Shown: positions 9,035-17,345, numbered from the stretch's first letter. The stretch: 20,000 nt of DNA from Stramonita haemastoma (GCA_030674155.1 CM060320.1:16976252-16996251), one strand, 5' to 3'. Notes: generated by a model from the sequence alone, not told the origin. Numbers and translations are program-made.

Positions 9035-9081
9035 ATGTCGCCAAGTCCCGCTGAAGAGCTGGCTCTCACGGATTTGGACAG
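9035..9081 (+). CDS. NPAS4: NPAS4/dysfusion-like exon 1 (start codon)
   Basis: This short first coding exon reads MSPSPAEELALTDLD plus two bases of an Arg codon. The ATG (9035-9037) is the first in its frame after the TAA at 9023-9025. The donor is CAG|GTGAGT (GT at 9082-9083), a near-perfect splice site. Two bases of the split codon carry over and are completed by G at 11892, giving ArgSer at the junction, so phases agree with exon 2. The acidic N-terminus before the basic region is short, as is usual in NPAS4 and dysfusion. The exon was found by joining to exon 2; its peptide alone would not identify the gene. Confidence 0.75.
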
Positions 9082-9564
9082 GTGAGTGTCCGGTTTCTGA
9101 ATGCACAGGTGAACCTTCGTCACAGTCGCCATTTTGAGTCGTTCGACAGAATGGGGTCTTGTTTTTGTTTTTTGTCTGTATACATTTTAGTATTGGTATT
9201 TTGTAGCTTTGTTCTACAAGATTAGGTTCAGAGTCGTTAAAAAGTTTGATGGTCATCATATTTAAAGTACCTACACGTGTAAAAGGGGTGCAGGACTTTA
9301 TCATTATGGCCACGCCCATGTGAAACTTCAGGTTCAGGAGTCAAGTTAAACCACTTCAACTTCAGTTGACAGGAAGCATAGACTATGATGTCATTGTATT
9401 AACAGTGTCTGTGTGATGAAGGTTTAAAACATTTCGACTTGTATTTAATGATCTGAAATAACGACCTGTATAACCAAGTGTCAGATAACATTACATCATA
9501 TAGGCCTAATAGTAATACATAATGTTTCACTACAGTAGATTGCCTCACTCTAGTGAAACTGAAA
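9082..9564 (+). other. Intron 1, left part
   Basis: Apart from the donor at 9082 I see no exon, repeat or strong site here. It is mixed, moderately AT-rich unique sequence. Confidence 0.6.
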
Positions 9565-9572
9565 GACTCTCT

Positions 9573-9580
9573 CCCCCCCC

Positions 9581-9612
<32 letters not shown>
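9573..9612. repeat. Poly(C) 25 then (CA)n
   Basis: Twenty-five C residues (9573-9597) run into a short CA tract. Confidence 0.95.
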
Positions 9613-9696
9613 TTCTATGTTCTATCATTACTCGTCGTAGTTTGAGTCTTAGGTTTGGGCCTATTCAAAGTTTGCTTTCCTGTTCTCGGGTTAGTA

Positions 9697-9711
9697 GTGT
9701 GTGTGTGGTGT

Positions 9712-9743
<32 letters not shown>

Positions 9744-10070
9744 CGTGTGTGAGCGTGTATCGTGCGCGCGTGTATTCGTCACTGTGTGCGTTCACGCGCG
9801 CGTGCGTGTTTGTGTGTGTGTGTGTGTGTGTGTGTTTGTTTGTGCGCGTGCGTGCACGCGCGTGCGCGTATGTTGATCTCTGTGTGTGCGCCCACGTGTG
9901 TGTGTTGGTGTGTCGCTGTGTGTACACACTGCGTGTGTCACTCTGTAGTGTGTGTGCGTGTGTGCATGCACACACGTGCGTGTATTGATCTCTGTGTGTG
10001 CACACACGTGTGTGTGTTGGTGTGTCACTGTGTAGTGTATCACTGTATGTCACTCTGTAATGTGTGTGTG

Positions 10071-10113
<43 letters not shown>

Positions 10114-10114
10114 G
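9697..10114. repeat. GT-rich block with 32 G run and 112-base duplication
   Basis: The block opens with GT repeats and a run of 32 G (9712-9743). Then come alternating purine-pyrimidine GT/GC/CA stretches. The segment containing TTGATCTCTGTGTGTGC occurs at 9873 and again at 9985, a 112-base period with few differences, so part of the block is a tandem duplication. A pure (GT)n tract closes it (about 10075-10110). Frames on both strands, rich in Cys/Val or His/Thr, are artefacts. Confidence 0.9.
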
Positions 10115-10439
10115 TTATTGAATACCACTTTTTTTTTTAAACTGGTATTGTCAGTTTAGGTACACACACTGAATGCATTTTTTGTCTGTTTCTGAGATTG
10201 ATGTGATATTTCGGAACATTTGATAAACATTTGTGGGGTTTTCCCCCCATTTTAGAACTGTCTTAAATCAGTGAGTAAATGATAACCTCTGATAAAGGCA
10301 TTGGCTGGGGGTAAACACGCACACCAACGCCTTATCAGATTCAACCCTAAAATATTACTTTGCCTTGCCACCCACCACCTTCCACCTAGATAGATCCCCG
10401 TTGTGTAGATCTATGTCTGTTTTTATTTTTTGAAATTTT
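10115..10439 (+). other. Intron 1, unassigned
   Basis: Mixed sequence with a T-run (10130-10138); no exon or repeat family recognised. Confidence 0.55.
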
Positions 10440-10758
10440 ATTTCTTTTATATCGAGGATAATGGAATAAGCACTCATGTGCTTTTTTTTTTCACATCTAG
10501 TCCCAGTGTGTTTGCAGTTTTGTACATTTTGTCTCCGTTCCCACCAGCGCACAATGGCCTACTTTTTCGAAAAGCGGAACAGGTTTTAACGTGTGCAGAA
10601 GATGTTCTGCTTGTGTTCACACACGGGGCCTCACTTTATACTTAGTCTCATCTGTAGTTTTGGGAGAGTGGCGTCTGTACTTGAAGTTGAACGGGGATTG
10701 GAACCCTGTTCGTCAGATTGCCAGGAGAATGTTCTAACCACTAAGCTATCCTGTCCCA
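10440..10758 (-). mobile_element. Full-length tRNA-derived SINE, copy 2
   Basis: On the minus strand this has the same order as copy 1: A box TAGCTTAGTGG (complement of 10738-10748), B box GGTTCCAATCC (complement of 10695-10705), the CAGAACATCTT block, CTGTTCCGCTTTTCG, the A-run with AGCACATGAGTGCTTATTCC, and GATATAAAAGAA at the left end. Many substitutions against copies 1 and 3 make it an older insertion. It lies in intron 1, antisense to the host gene. Confidence 0.85.
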
Positions 10759-10760
<2 letters not shown>

Positions 10761-10796
<36 letters not shown>

Positions 10797-10890
10797 GGCT
10801 GGGCTGGGTTGGATTGGGTTGTTCTGTGTTGTGCTGTGCTGTGTGTATGAGACCCCCCCCCCCCTCTCTCTCTCTCACACACACACACGC
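10761..10890. repeat. (GT)n, GCTGT-rich and C/CT/CA runs
   Basis: A (GT)n tract (10761-10793) is followed by GGGCT/GTGCT-type sequence, a C run (about 10853-10864), then CT and CA tracts. Confidence 0.9.
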
Positions 10891-10904
10891 ACACATAATG
10901 TGCA

Positions 10905-11026
10905 CACATGATGTTGATGACCTCCGGTTACTATGCCTATTATGTAAGCAAGCACCTGAGGAAGTACATTTTATGTTATGCTGTCCAGTGCTAGAGGATG
11001 TTAATTGTCACATGTTACTGTGTTAG
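10905..11026 (+). pseudogene. Small LINE ORF2 C-terminal remnant
   Basis: Frame 2 reads CKQAPEEVHFMLCCPVLED (10943 on). The spacing C-x-x-C (LLC before it), then EE-x-HF-x-L-x-C-P fits the Cys/His cluster that ends many LINE ORF2 proteins. It differs from the same region of the long LINE at 7680-7730, so it is from another family. Only about 40 codons are recognisable, with a stop at 11024-11026. Confidence 0.45.
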
Positions 11027-11339
11027 GCAGAATTAGTTTAATTACATCCCTGTACAATATATAACTACTACTAGGCAGCCTAATTCATTTAGACTATTTA
11101 CTCATGGTGTCAAAGTCAGCCTGAGGTTGTGCGTAGCTTTGCTTTATATTTGTGTAAAACTTTCAGAATAAGAGAGATTTAAGTTATCGCAAGTCATATT
11201 TTTGTAACAGACTTTTTTGTGATACAATAACTTTTTGTTGTTGCTGCTGTTGCTTTACCTCCCACCAAATATTATTAAGCAATTCGGCAACCCCCTTCAT
11301 GTATGGGCCAATGGCCTTTTTGTGAAAAAAACACTTGAG
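11027..11339 (+). other. Intron 1, unassigned
   Basis: AT-rich sequence with a (TTG)n/(CTG)n-like run at 11235-11254. No exon or known repeat seen. Confidence 0.55.
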
Positions 11340-11370
11340 TTCTCTCTCTCTCTCTCTCTCCTCTCTCTCC
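11340..11370. repeat. (CT)n microsatellite at SINE break
   Basis: The CT tract runs directly into the SINE at CCACTCTCCCC; the first part of the SINE is missing. Confidence 0.95.
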
Positions 11371-11601
11371 ACTCTCCCCAAAAGTCCGTTGGATGAGACT
11401 TTAAACCGAGGCCCCGTGTGCGAACGCACGCAGAACATCTTGCGCACACGTTAAATCCTGTTCCGCTTTTCGTAAGAGTAGGCCATCGTGTGCCGGTGGG
11501 AACAGATACAATATTTACAAAACTGCATACACACGGGGACCGGATGAAAAAAAGCACATGATTGCTTATTCTGTTATCCTCGATATAAAAGAATAAATAA
11601 A
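11369..11601 (+). mobile_element. SINE copy 3, head missing
   Basis: This matches copy 1 from its CCACTCTCCCCAAAAGTCC block (5428) to GATATAAAAGAATAAATAAA with only a handful of differences over about 225 bases. The tRNA-like head with A and B boxes is absent, replaced by a CT tract, so the copy cannot be transcribed from its own promoter. It is followed by CT tracts, as is copy 1. Confidence 0.88.
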
Positions 11602-11627
11602 TCTCTCTCTCTACTCTCTCTACTTAA

Positions 11628-11660
<33 letters not shown>

Positions 11661-11666
11661 GTGCGA

Positions 11667-11702
<36 letters not shown>
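11602..11702. repeat. (CT)n then (GT)n
   Basis: An imperfect CT tract (11602-11660) passes through GTGCGAGCGTGTGC into a (GT)n tract (11675-11702). Confidence 0.95.
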
Positions 11703-11709
<7 letters not shown>

Positions 11710-11737
11710 AAGCTTTTTCCATACATTAAAGAACGCC

Positions 11738-11882
11738 ATTAGGCTTATTTCTGTAAGTTTGCTTGATCATATACATGTTGAGCAGAAGAATTTAAAACTG
11801 ACACATTTCAGGTTGAGAGAAGTAAGTAAGTAAGAAGAACAGAGACTGAGAGAGAAACCAAGGAACATTGTTATTGCTTTCG
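11738..11882. repeat. Direct repeat B, partner of 8451-8559
   Basis: It shares ATTAGGCTTATTTCTGTAAG, TTGCTTGATCA, ACATGTTGAGC, AAAACTGACAC and ACATTGTTATTGCTTTCG with copy A in the same order. It has about 40 additional bases, including AAGTAAGTAAGTAAG, not found in A. It ends nine bases before exon 2, so it supplies most of the acceptor-side intron sequence. Confidence 0.9.
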
Positions 11883-11891
11883 ATCCCTCAG

Positions 11892-12058
11892 GTCCAACAA
11901 AGGTGCCTCCAAGCAGCGCCGTGACCTGATTAATGCGGAGATTGCCGTCATGAGGGACCTGCTGCCCCTCAGTGAGTCCGCCCGTCAACGTCTGTCCCAG
12001 CTGCAGGTCATGTCGCTCTCCTGCGTCTTCATCCGCAAATGCAGCGTTCTGCGTCAAC
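11892..12058 (+). CDS. NPAS4: NPAS4/dysfusion-like exon 2 (bHLH domain)
   Basis: The exon encodes the DNA-binding and dimerisation domain of a class I bHLH-PAS factor. It reads [17 protein letters not shown] for the basic region and helix 1, [18 protein letters not shown] for the loop and start of helix 2, and [11 protein letters not shown] for the end of helix 2. The KGAS-K-RRD-INAEI signature and the LLPL, RLS and MSL blocks are those of vertebrate NPAS4 and insect dysfusion, which separates it from SIM, HIF, AHR, ARNT, CLOCK and NPAS1/3. Acceptor CCCTCAG|G at 11890-11891; donor AAC|GTAAGT at 12059. It starts on the third base of the Arg codon and ends one base into a codon. Its GC content is far above that of the flanking introns. 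Family members act in the nucleus as heterodimers with ARNT-type partners. Confidence 0.92.
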
Positions 12059-12105
12059 GTAAGTATTTCAAAACTGCACTTCTTCACTTATCAAGAGGAT
12101 AAGTG

Positions 12106-12180
12106 CAACTGCATACACACGGGGACTGGATGAAAAAAAAGCACATGCGTGCTTATTCCATTATCCTTGATATAAAAGAA
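12106..12180 (+). mobile_element. SINE copy 4, 3' fragment only
   Basis: About 75 bases match the SINE 3' end (AACTGCATACACACGGGGAC to GATATAAAAGAA), lying 47 bases after the exon 2 donor. The 5' part is missing. Confidence 0.85.
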
Positions 12181-12341
12181 TTTTTAAAAAGGAAGGGTGT
12201 TCCGAAATAGTCTTTATCCAAAAGAATGATTATAATAATAAAAAAATTGGAACAGTATGCTAAACAAAAAAAATCATGACTTTTGACAAAAGAAAACAAA
12301 ACAAAACAAAAAAATCCTCTAAATTTTCTGACAGACTGTCC

Positions 12342-12474
12342 TGGGAAAAGTTAACATCAGATTTGTTTAGAAAGAAAACGGAAAAAAGAGTGCTATGCCA
12401 CCAAACACAGTAGTTGGGAAAAGGTTAACACCAGACTTGCTTAGAAAGGAAACGAAAAAAAAAGTGCCACCAAA
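12342..12474. repeat. Diverged tandem duplication, about 65-base unit
   Basis: Two units begin TGGGAAAAG (12342 and 12415), share GTTAACA(T/C)CAGA(T/C)TTG and TTAGAAAG, and end GTGC...CACCAAA. They lie in intron 2. Confidence 0.8.
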
Positions 12475-12522
12475 TATTATAAAAGTTTGGCATTATCTTT
12501 AAGAAATTTTTTTTGTGTTCAT

Positions 12523-12575
12523 CAGTGTGTGTGTGTGTGTGCACGCGCGCGTGTGTGTGTGTGAGTGCGTGCGTA
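12523..12575. repeat. (GT)n with CG-alternating part
   Basis: GT repeats are broken by GCACGCGCGCG, an alternating purine-pyrimidine run, just before exon 3. Confidence 0.9.
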
Positions 12576-12633
12576 GGCATGCGTTAACCTTAATGGACAA
12601 TCAAATTTACTTTGTTTCTCCCCTTTCTTTCAG

Positions 12634-12689
12634 TTTTTTCGTCACTACCCGCAGAAACAGACATGCCTTTGATGAGCGATTTTTCTCAG
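12634..12689 (+). CDS. NPAS4: NPAS4/dysfusion-like exon 3 (bHLH to PAS-A linker)
   Basis: This 56-base exon adds one C from exon 2 to give 19 codons, LFSSLPAETDMPLMSDFSQ, and ends on a codon boundary. The acceptor has a long pyrimidine tract, TTTCTTTCAG (12624-12633), and the donor is CAG|GTGAGC at 12690. Joined to exon 2 and exon 4, it makes a bHLH-to-PAS-A linker of about 25 residues, close to the spacing in vertebrate NPAS4, and the last residues run well into ALTGFLL of PAS-A. The peptide itself is not conserved enough to prove the exon. The fit of both phases and both splice sites is the main evidence. Confidence 0.7.
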
Positions 12690-12703
12690 GTGAGCCAATG
12701 ATC

Positions 12704-12740
<37 letters not shown>

Positions 12741-12794
12741 GTGTAGGTAGGTGTATGTGTGTGCGTGCATGCATGCTTTTGTGTGTGTGTGTGT
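12704..12794. repeat. (GT)n tracts
   Basis: Two GT tracts (12704-12740 and 12779-12794) lie just inside intron 3. Confidence 0.95.
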
Positions 12795-12867
12795 TCAGTC
12801 TGCTCATTTGTCTCTTTCTTTCACATCAATTATCACATAACAAGGCCTACCCATGCTTGCATCAAAA

Positions 12868-12868
<1 letters not shown>

Positions 12869-12928
<60 letters not shown>

Positions 12929-13100
12929 ACACACACATACACACACTCTCATTCACTTACTCCCGTGCGTGCGTGCGCGTGTATCATGTATGCATGAATG
13001 CACGCACGCGCGCACGTACACACACTCGCGTATACACTGAACACACACACACACATACTCAATCACTTGTGCGTACATACACACGCGCACGCACACGCGT
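12869..13100. repeat. (CA)n and CG/CA alternating block
   Basis: A long CA tract (12869-12948) is followed by CA/CG/GT alternating stretches. Open frames here are dinucleotide artefacts. Confidence 0.95.
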
Positions 13101-13108
13101 GCGTACGC

Positions 13109-13110
<2 letters not shown>

Positions 13111-13139
<29 letters not shown>
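13111..13139. repeat. (GA)n microsatellite
   Basis: A pure GA tract. Confidence 0.98.
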
Positions 13140-13225
13140 TGCTTTAGAATACATGGACTCTAGAGTTCTAAATAAAATTCTTGCTGTGATCAATTTTTGC
13201 TGCCTGCACCTCTCTCTTCTATTCA

Positions 13226-13885
13226 GTGTTTGTACTTGACATGCCTCTTTTCCTCCCTTTTTTCCTGTGTTTGTTCTTGACATGCCTCTTTTCCTCCCTT
13301 TTCTCTGTGTGTGTTCTTGACATGCATCTGTTTCTCCCTTTTTTCTGTGTGTTTGTACTTGACATGCCTCTTTTCCTCCCTTTTTTCCTGTGTTTGTACT
13401 TGACATGCTCTTTTCCTCCCTTTTTTCCTGTGTGTTTGTACTTGACATGCCTCATTTCCTCCCTTTTTTCCTGTGTGTTTGTACTTGACATGCCTCATTT
13501 CCTCCCTTTTTTCTGTGTTTGTACATGACATGCCTCATTTCCTCCCTTTTTTCCTGTGTGTTTGTACTTGACATGCCTCTTTTCCTCCCTTTTTTCCTGT
13601 GTTTGTACTTGACATGCCTCTTTTCCTCCCTTTTTTCTGTGTGTTTGTACTTGACATGCCTCTTTTCCTCCCTTTTTTCCTGTGTTTGTACTTGACATGC
13701 CTCTTTTCCTCCCTTTTTTCTGTGTGTTTGTACTTGACATGCCTCTTTTCCTCCTTTTTTCTGTGTGTTTGTACTTGACATGCCTCTTTTTCTCCCTTTT
13801 CTCTGTGTTTGTTCTTGACATGCCTCTGTTTCTCCCTTTTTTCTGTGTGTGTGTTCTTGACATGCCTTTTTTCCTCCCTTTTTTT
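13226..13885. repeat. Minisatellite 1: about 16 copies of a 40-43-base unit
   Basis: Each unit has the order GTGTTTGTACTTGACATGCC then TCTTTTCCTCCCTTTTTTCC. TGACATG starts fall at 13237, 13278, 13318, 13360, 13401 and so on. Unit lengths vary from 40 to 43 through T-run and GT differences. Edge units (2, 3, 14, 15, 16) carry GTTCTTG and TCTCTG variants while the middle is more uniform, which suggests amplification from the centre. Lys/Arg-rich frames on the minus strand come from the unit length being near 42 and are not genes. Confidence 0.97.
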
Positions 13886-14568
13886 TTTTCTCTCTCTCAT
13901 TCACTTCCGTTATCATACCCACCGCTACTATTCATTTACAGAAAAGGGGACCGCAAATACAAAAACAAACAGAAACGACTGGTGCAAACAAACAAGGACC
14001 TGCCATGCCACTCAGGCAAATTTATAGTTAAGCTAAAACCCACACCAGTCAGCAGAGCACTGTAGACCACACTACTTCTGGATTTGGTGAACAAGCATGG
14101 AGAAAGCAAGGGAGGGAGAAGGTGAGATTGGGATCAGAAGGGAAGGAGGAAGTAGGTAAGCTATGAAGGGGATGTTGGCAATGGCGTTTGAGGAAACTGT
14201 TGTGAAGATTGTCTGGCTGTTTTCTTTCTCTCTGTCAGTAACACCTTTCTTGCTCTACATTTAAGATTTTAACAGTCCTGAGGGTTCGGGCATAGAGCTA
14301 TAACCAGAATTGCAAAGGAGCAAAATAGTTATGCTTTCTACATATGATACTGTCGAAGGCCTTGCATACTTGAGGACTCCAAAATACTTAGTCATTTCTA
14401 AAAAGAAATTCATAGTGCAAGAGTTAAAAAAAGACGCCGCAAACAAAATACATTATGACTGTTAAAGACCTGAATATTTTCGTATAGATCTGTAACAAAA
14501 AATCAGACAGCAAGTAAAAGTTCTTGGTTTGTACTTGTTGTCATTCATGAAAGATTATAATACTGCTC

Positions 14569-14570
<2 letters not shown>
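13886..14570 (+). other. Intron 3, unassigned
   Basis: Mixed sequence with no exon or repeat family that I recognise. A purine-rich GGGAGG/GGAAGG stretch lies at 14100-14160. Confidence 0.55.
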
Positions 14571-14665
<95 letters not shown>

Positions 14666-14800
14666 TCTCCGTTCCTCTGTCCCTCCCTCCCTCCCTCTCT
14701 CTCTCTCTCTCTCTGTCTCTGTCTCTGTCTGTCTGTCTCTCTCTTCCCCCCCTCCCTCCCTCCCAGGGTGGTAATTTGGGGGGAGGGGGGGGGGGGCAAC
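14571..14800. repeat. (CT)n, TCCC-rich and G-run block
   Basis: CT repeats (14571-14661) change into CTCCCT and TCTGTC variants up to about 14764. A G-rich run with GGGGGGAGGGGGGGGGGG follows (14777-14795). Confidence 0.95.
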
Positions 14801-15440
14801 ACTGCTTTGGCATTGTAGACTGCAAGTCCTACACATACCTCCACATGGTGCCTCCAAGGTAAGGCTAACAGGAGAGGGTTAGTATCAGACGGCAATGGCA
14901 AACCACTGAAGTACATTGTTTTATCCCTGACCCTTCATGGGATGATTAAAGTGTTTTTGACTTGACATGACCCTCTGCTCCCCCCCTTCCTTCCCCATGT
15001 GAAAGGGCTTAAAGCCTACTGCATTAATATAAATGTAGTGACATGGTTTCCAAGTCATTGTACTGACGTGGCTTCCATGTCCACTTTCTAGTGTCAAAGT
15101 TGGTTTTGTACATGACGTAATTTAAAGAAAAAACAAAAAACAGCACTGCTGAATAGTGGTTGGCTTATTTATTTATTAATTATATCTAAAACTTGAACAG
15201 CTATGAATTTTGTTCAGTGTTCATTGTCCTCTCTCCTCTAGAAAAAAACAACAGATATAGATTACAATACCTGTATTGCAATTGTTAAACGATGATATGG
15301 AACCCATGCCATGATAAATTATTTGGATGGTTGTGAATTGGATTTTTTTCTTCTTGGTTAGATAGTCATGTTGTCTTCAGTTTAACGTCTGTTCACTCTC
15401 AAGTGATATTAGACAAGGAAAGTGGAAAATAGAAGTTGAA
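14801..15440 (+). other. Intron 3, possible unnamed repeat, no gene
   Basis: The stretch 14810-14965, with GGCAATGGCAAACCACTG (14891-14908), has the look of an old interspersed repeat, but there is no second copy in the window to confirm it. Two CRE-like half sites, TGACGTGG (15064-15071) and TGACGTAA (15113-15120), lie 42 bases apart. The rest is AT-rich. Confidence 0.45.
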
Positions 15441-15446
15441 GAGAGT

Positions 15447-16177
15447 TGGAGAGACCAGCACCATGCTATCATGAACACACACTGGAGAGACCAGCACCAT
15501 GCTATCATGAACACACCTGGAGAGACCAAAATCATGCTATCATGAACACACCTGGAGAGACCCAACACCAAGGATGAATACACCTGGAGAGACCAAAACA
15601 ATGCTATTATGAACACACCTGGAGAGACCAAAATCATGCTATCGTGAACACACCTGGAGAGACCAACACCATGCTATCATGAACACACCTGGAGAGACCA
15701 ACACCATGCTATCATGAACACACCTGGACAGACCAAAATCATGCTATCATGAACACACCTGGAGAGACCAAAACCATGCTATTATGAACACACCAGGAGA
15801 GACCAAAATCATGCTGTCATGAACACACCTGGAGAGACCAAAACCATGCTATCATGAACACACCTGGAGAGACCAACACCAAGCATGAACACACCTAGAA
15901 AGATAAGCATCAAGTTATCATAAACACACCTGGAGAGACCCAACACTGTACGATCATAAACACACCTGGAGAGACCAACACTAGGCGATCATAAACACAC
16001 CTGGAAAGACCAACACTGCATAATGAATCCACCTGGAGAGACCAACACTATGGGATCATAAACACACCTGGAGAGACCAACACTACGGGATCATAAACAC
16101 ACCTGGAGAGACCAGCACTAGCGATCATGAAGTAGAACACACCTGGAGAGACCAACACTATGCAATCATGAACACAG
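15447..16177. repeat. Minisatellite 2: 21 copies of a 35-base unit
   Basis: The unit reads TGGAGAGACCAACACCATGC then TATCATGAACACACC. Most units are 35 bases; units 4, 13 and 17 are shortened and unit 20 is longer. Middle units (5-12) are almost uniform. Later units (14-21) share a separate subtype, with GATCATAAA in place of CTATCATGAA. The join between units makes CACCTG at 17 of the 20 junctions. Confidence 0.97.
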
Positions 16178-16219
16178 GGAAACCGATGCTGTTTGAAACC
16201 CACGACCCCCACTCCCCGC

Positions 16220-16335
16220 CCCCAAGCGGTGTTGCCATAGCAGCGTCGTAAATAGCACTTTTGACGTCAGAGCTTACCTTCTCCTGCCTGCAGGGGTGAC
16301 GGGAAATGGCCGGTGAAACAACAGGAAAATGGTGC
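16220..16335. promoter_or_regulatory. Candidate intronic control element: X-box-like plus CRE
   Basis: GTTGCCATAGCAGC (16231-16244) matches the RFX X-box palindrome GTTGCCATGGCAAC at 12 of 14 bases. A full CRE TGACGTCA follows at 16262-16269, 17 bases on. The stretch is GC-rich and non-repetitive, unlike its surroundings. The role is inferred from motifs alone. Confidence 0.35.
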
Positions 16336-16565
16336 GTGTGTGTGGTGATGGGTGGTTGGTGGTGGTATGCAGATTGGAATGGGGAAGATACAGGTGAGCC
16401 TAATGGTGACAGTCGTGTGGAAGACAGGTATATATTACTTGATAAATTTTAGTCGCAGACTCTTCGTAAAACTGGCAGCTTGTTTCGTTGCTAAATTTTT
16501 TTTCCCCCTCAAGTTTTGCGTATTTATTTTCGGGTTAGCAGAAAACGCCTTCAAGTGCGTGTGAG

Positions 16566-16628
16566 TGAATACACACGCACGCACGCACGCACGCACGCAT
16601 ACAGACACACACGCGCGCGCGCGCGCGG
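16566..16628. repeat. (ACGC)n, CA and CG alternating tract
   Basis: CACGCACGCACGC repeats lead through ACACAC into CGCGCGCGCGCGCG, a long alternating purine-pyrimidine run. Confidence 0.95.
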
Positions 16629-16876
16629 AACTCATGCCAGGATTGGTAAAGATAACAAAGTGCGGAAACACTGACACAAAATTCTGTTTGTCCTTTATTG
16701 TGAGACAGTTATTTATTTCGATTTTCCCTTACATTTTCATGACATGCTCTCAAGAGACTTAGGGAGGGAGGGAAGGTTGGGTAAGTGGGTGTGTAAATCG
16801 GGTCAGATATTTATAGCTATCTCTTTAAAGGTGCAGGTGTACCGGTAGACGTCATGTAAAGGTACAAAGATTCTTC

Positions 16877-16877
<1 letters not shown>
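16629..16877 (+). other. Intron 3, unassigned
   Basis: No exon seen. A one-mismatch CRE, AGACGTCA, lies at 16847-16854. Confidence 0.55.
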
Positions 16878-16943
<66 letters not shown>

Positions 16944-17008
16944 TCTCCTCTCCCTCCTCTCTCTCTCCTCTCTCCCCTCCTCATTCTTTCCCCCCCCCCC
17001 CCCCCCCC
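16878..17008. repeat. Poly(C) 64, CT-rich spacer, poly(C) 19
   Basis: Sixty-four consecutive C (16878-16941), then CTCTCCTC-type sequence, then nineteen C (16990-17008). Run lengths this long are often wrong in assemblies. Confidence 0.95.
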
Positions 17009-17290
17009 ATACTCTGTAATCTTTCATTTGGTTAGATTTTTAAAAGCGTCAACAAAGGGCACCGTGGGAGGCAGGCGGTATCAGACGATCATACGCAGAA
17101 AATGAGAGGCTGATTAAAAAAAAAAGATATGGATAAAAGAGAGTTTGCGTGTCTGTTGGGGTAGTGTGATCCCGGAACACAATAGGCCTAGCGCCTACTG
17201 ACGTTGGTTGGGTTGTTTCAACCCCCCATCTCCCCAACTTGCTAGAAAGTTAATGGGTAAAGTTTACTACCGTTCGGGACCAGTGTCTCG
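17009..17290 (+). other. Intron 3, unassigned
   Basis: No exon or repeat family recognised. Confidence 0.55.
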
Positions 17291-17310
17291 TGTGTGTGTG
17301 TGTGTGTGTG

Positions 17311-17345
<35 letters not shown>
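17291..17345. repeat. (GT)n then (GA)n
   Basis: A GT tract (17291-17312) joins a GA tract (17314-17345), the same pairing as at 8286-8436. Confidence 0.97.

Noticed and set aside
9691..10128. Cys/Val-rich and His/Thr-rich frames on both strands
   Set aside because: They translate GT/CA dinucleotide tracts; the same type occurs at every microsatellite in the window.
11767..12087. 106-codon minus-strand frame across exon 2
   Set aside because: It is the antisense of the bHLH exon and its GC-rich codons; the plus strand has clear family motifs and splice sites.
13059..13922. Several minus-strand frames of 90-156 codons rich in Lys, Arg and Gln
   Set aside because: They come from the 40-43-base minisatellite; unit length changes move the frame, all three frames look alike, and there is no unique domain or start.
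14541..14916. Arg/Glu-rich minus-strand frames
   Set aside because: They are translations of the (CT)n block read as GAGA.
15447..16177. CRISPR-like regular repeat array
   Set aside because: Units follow each other with no unique spacers, and the surrounding sequence is eukaryotic; it is a minisatellite.
16270..16331. Alternative first exon in intron 3 (acceptor-like CTGCCTGCAG, ATG at 16306, donor-like G|GTGCGT)
   Set aside because: The frame ends two bases into a codon, which does not fit exon 4 (starts on a codon boundary), and the donor is weak.
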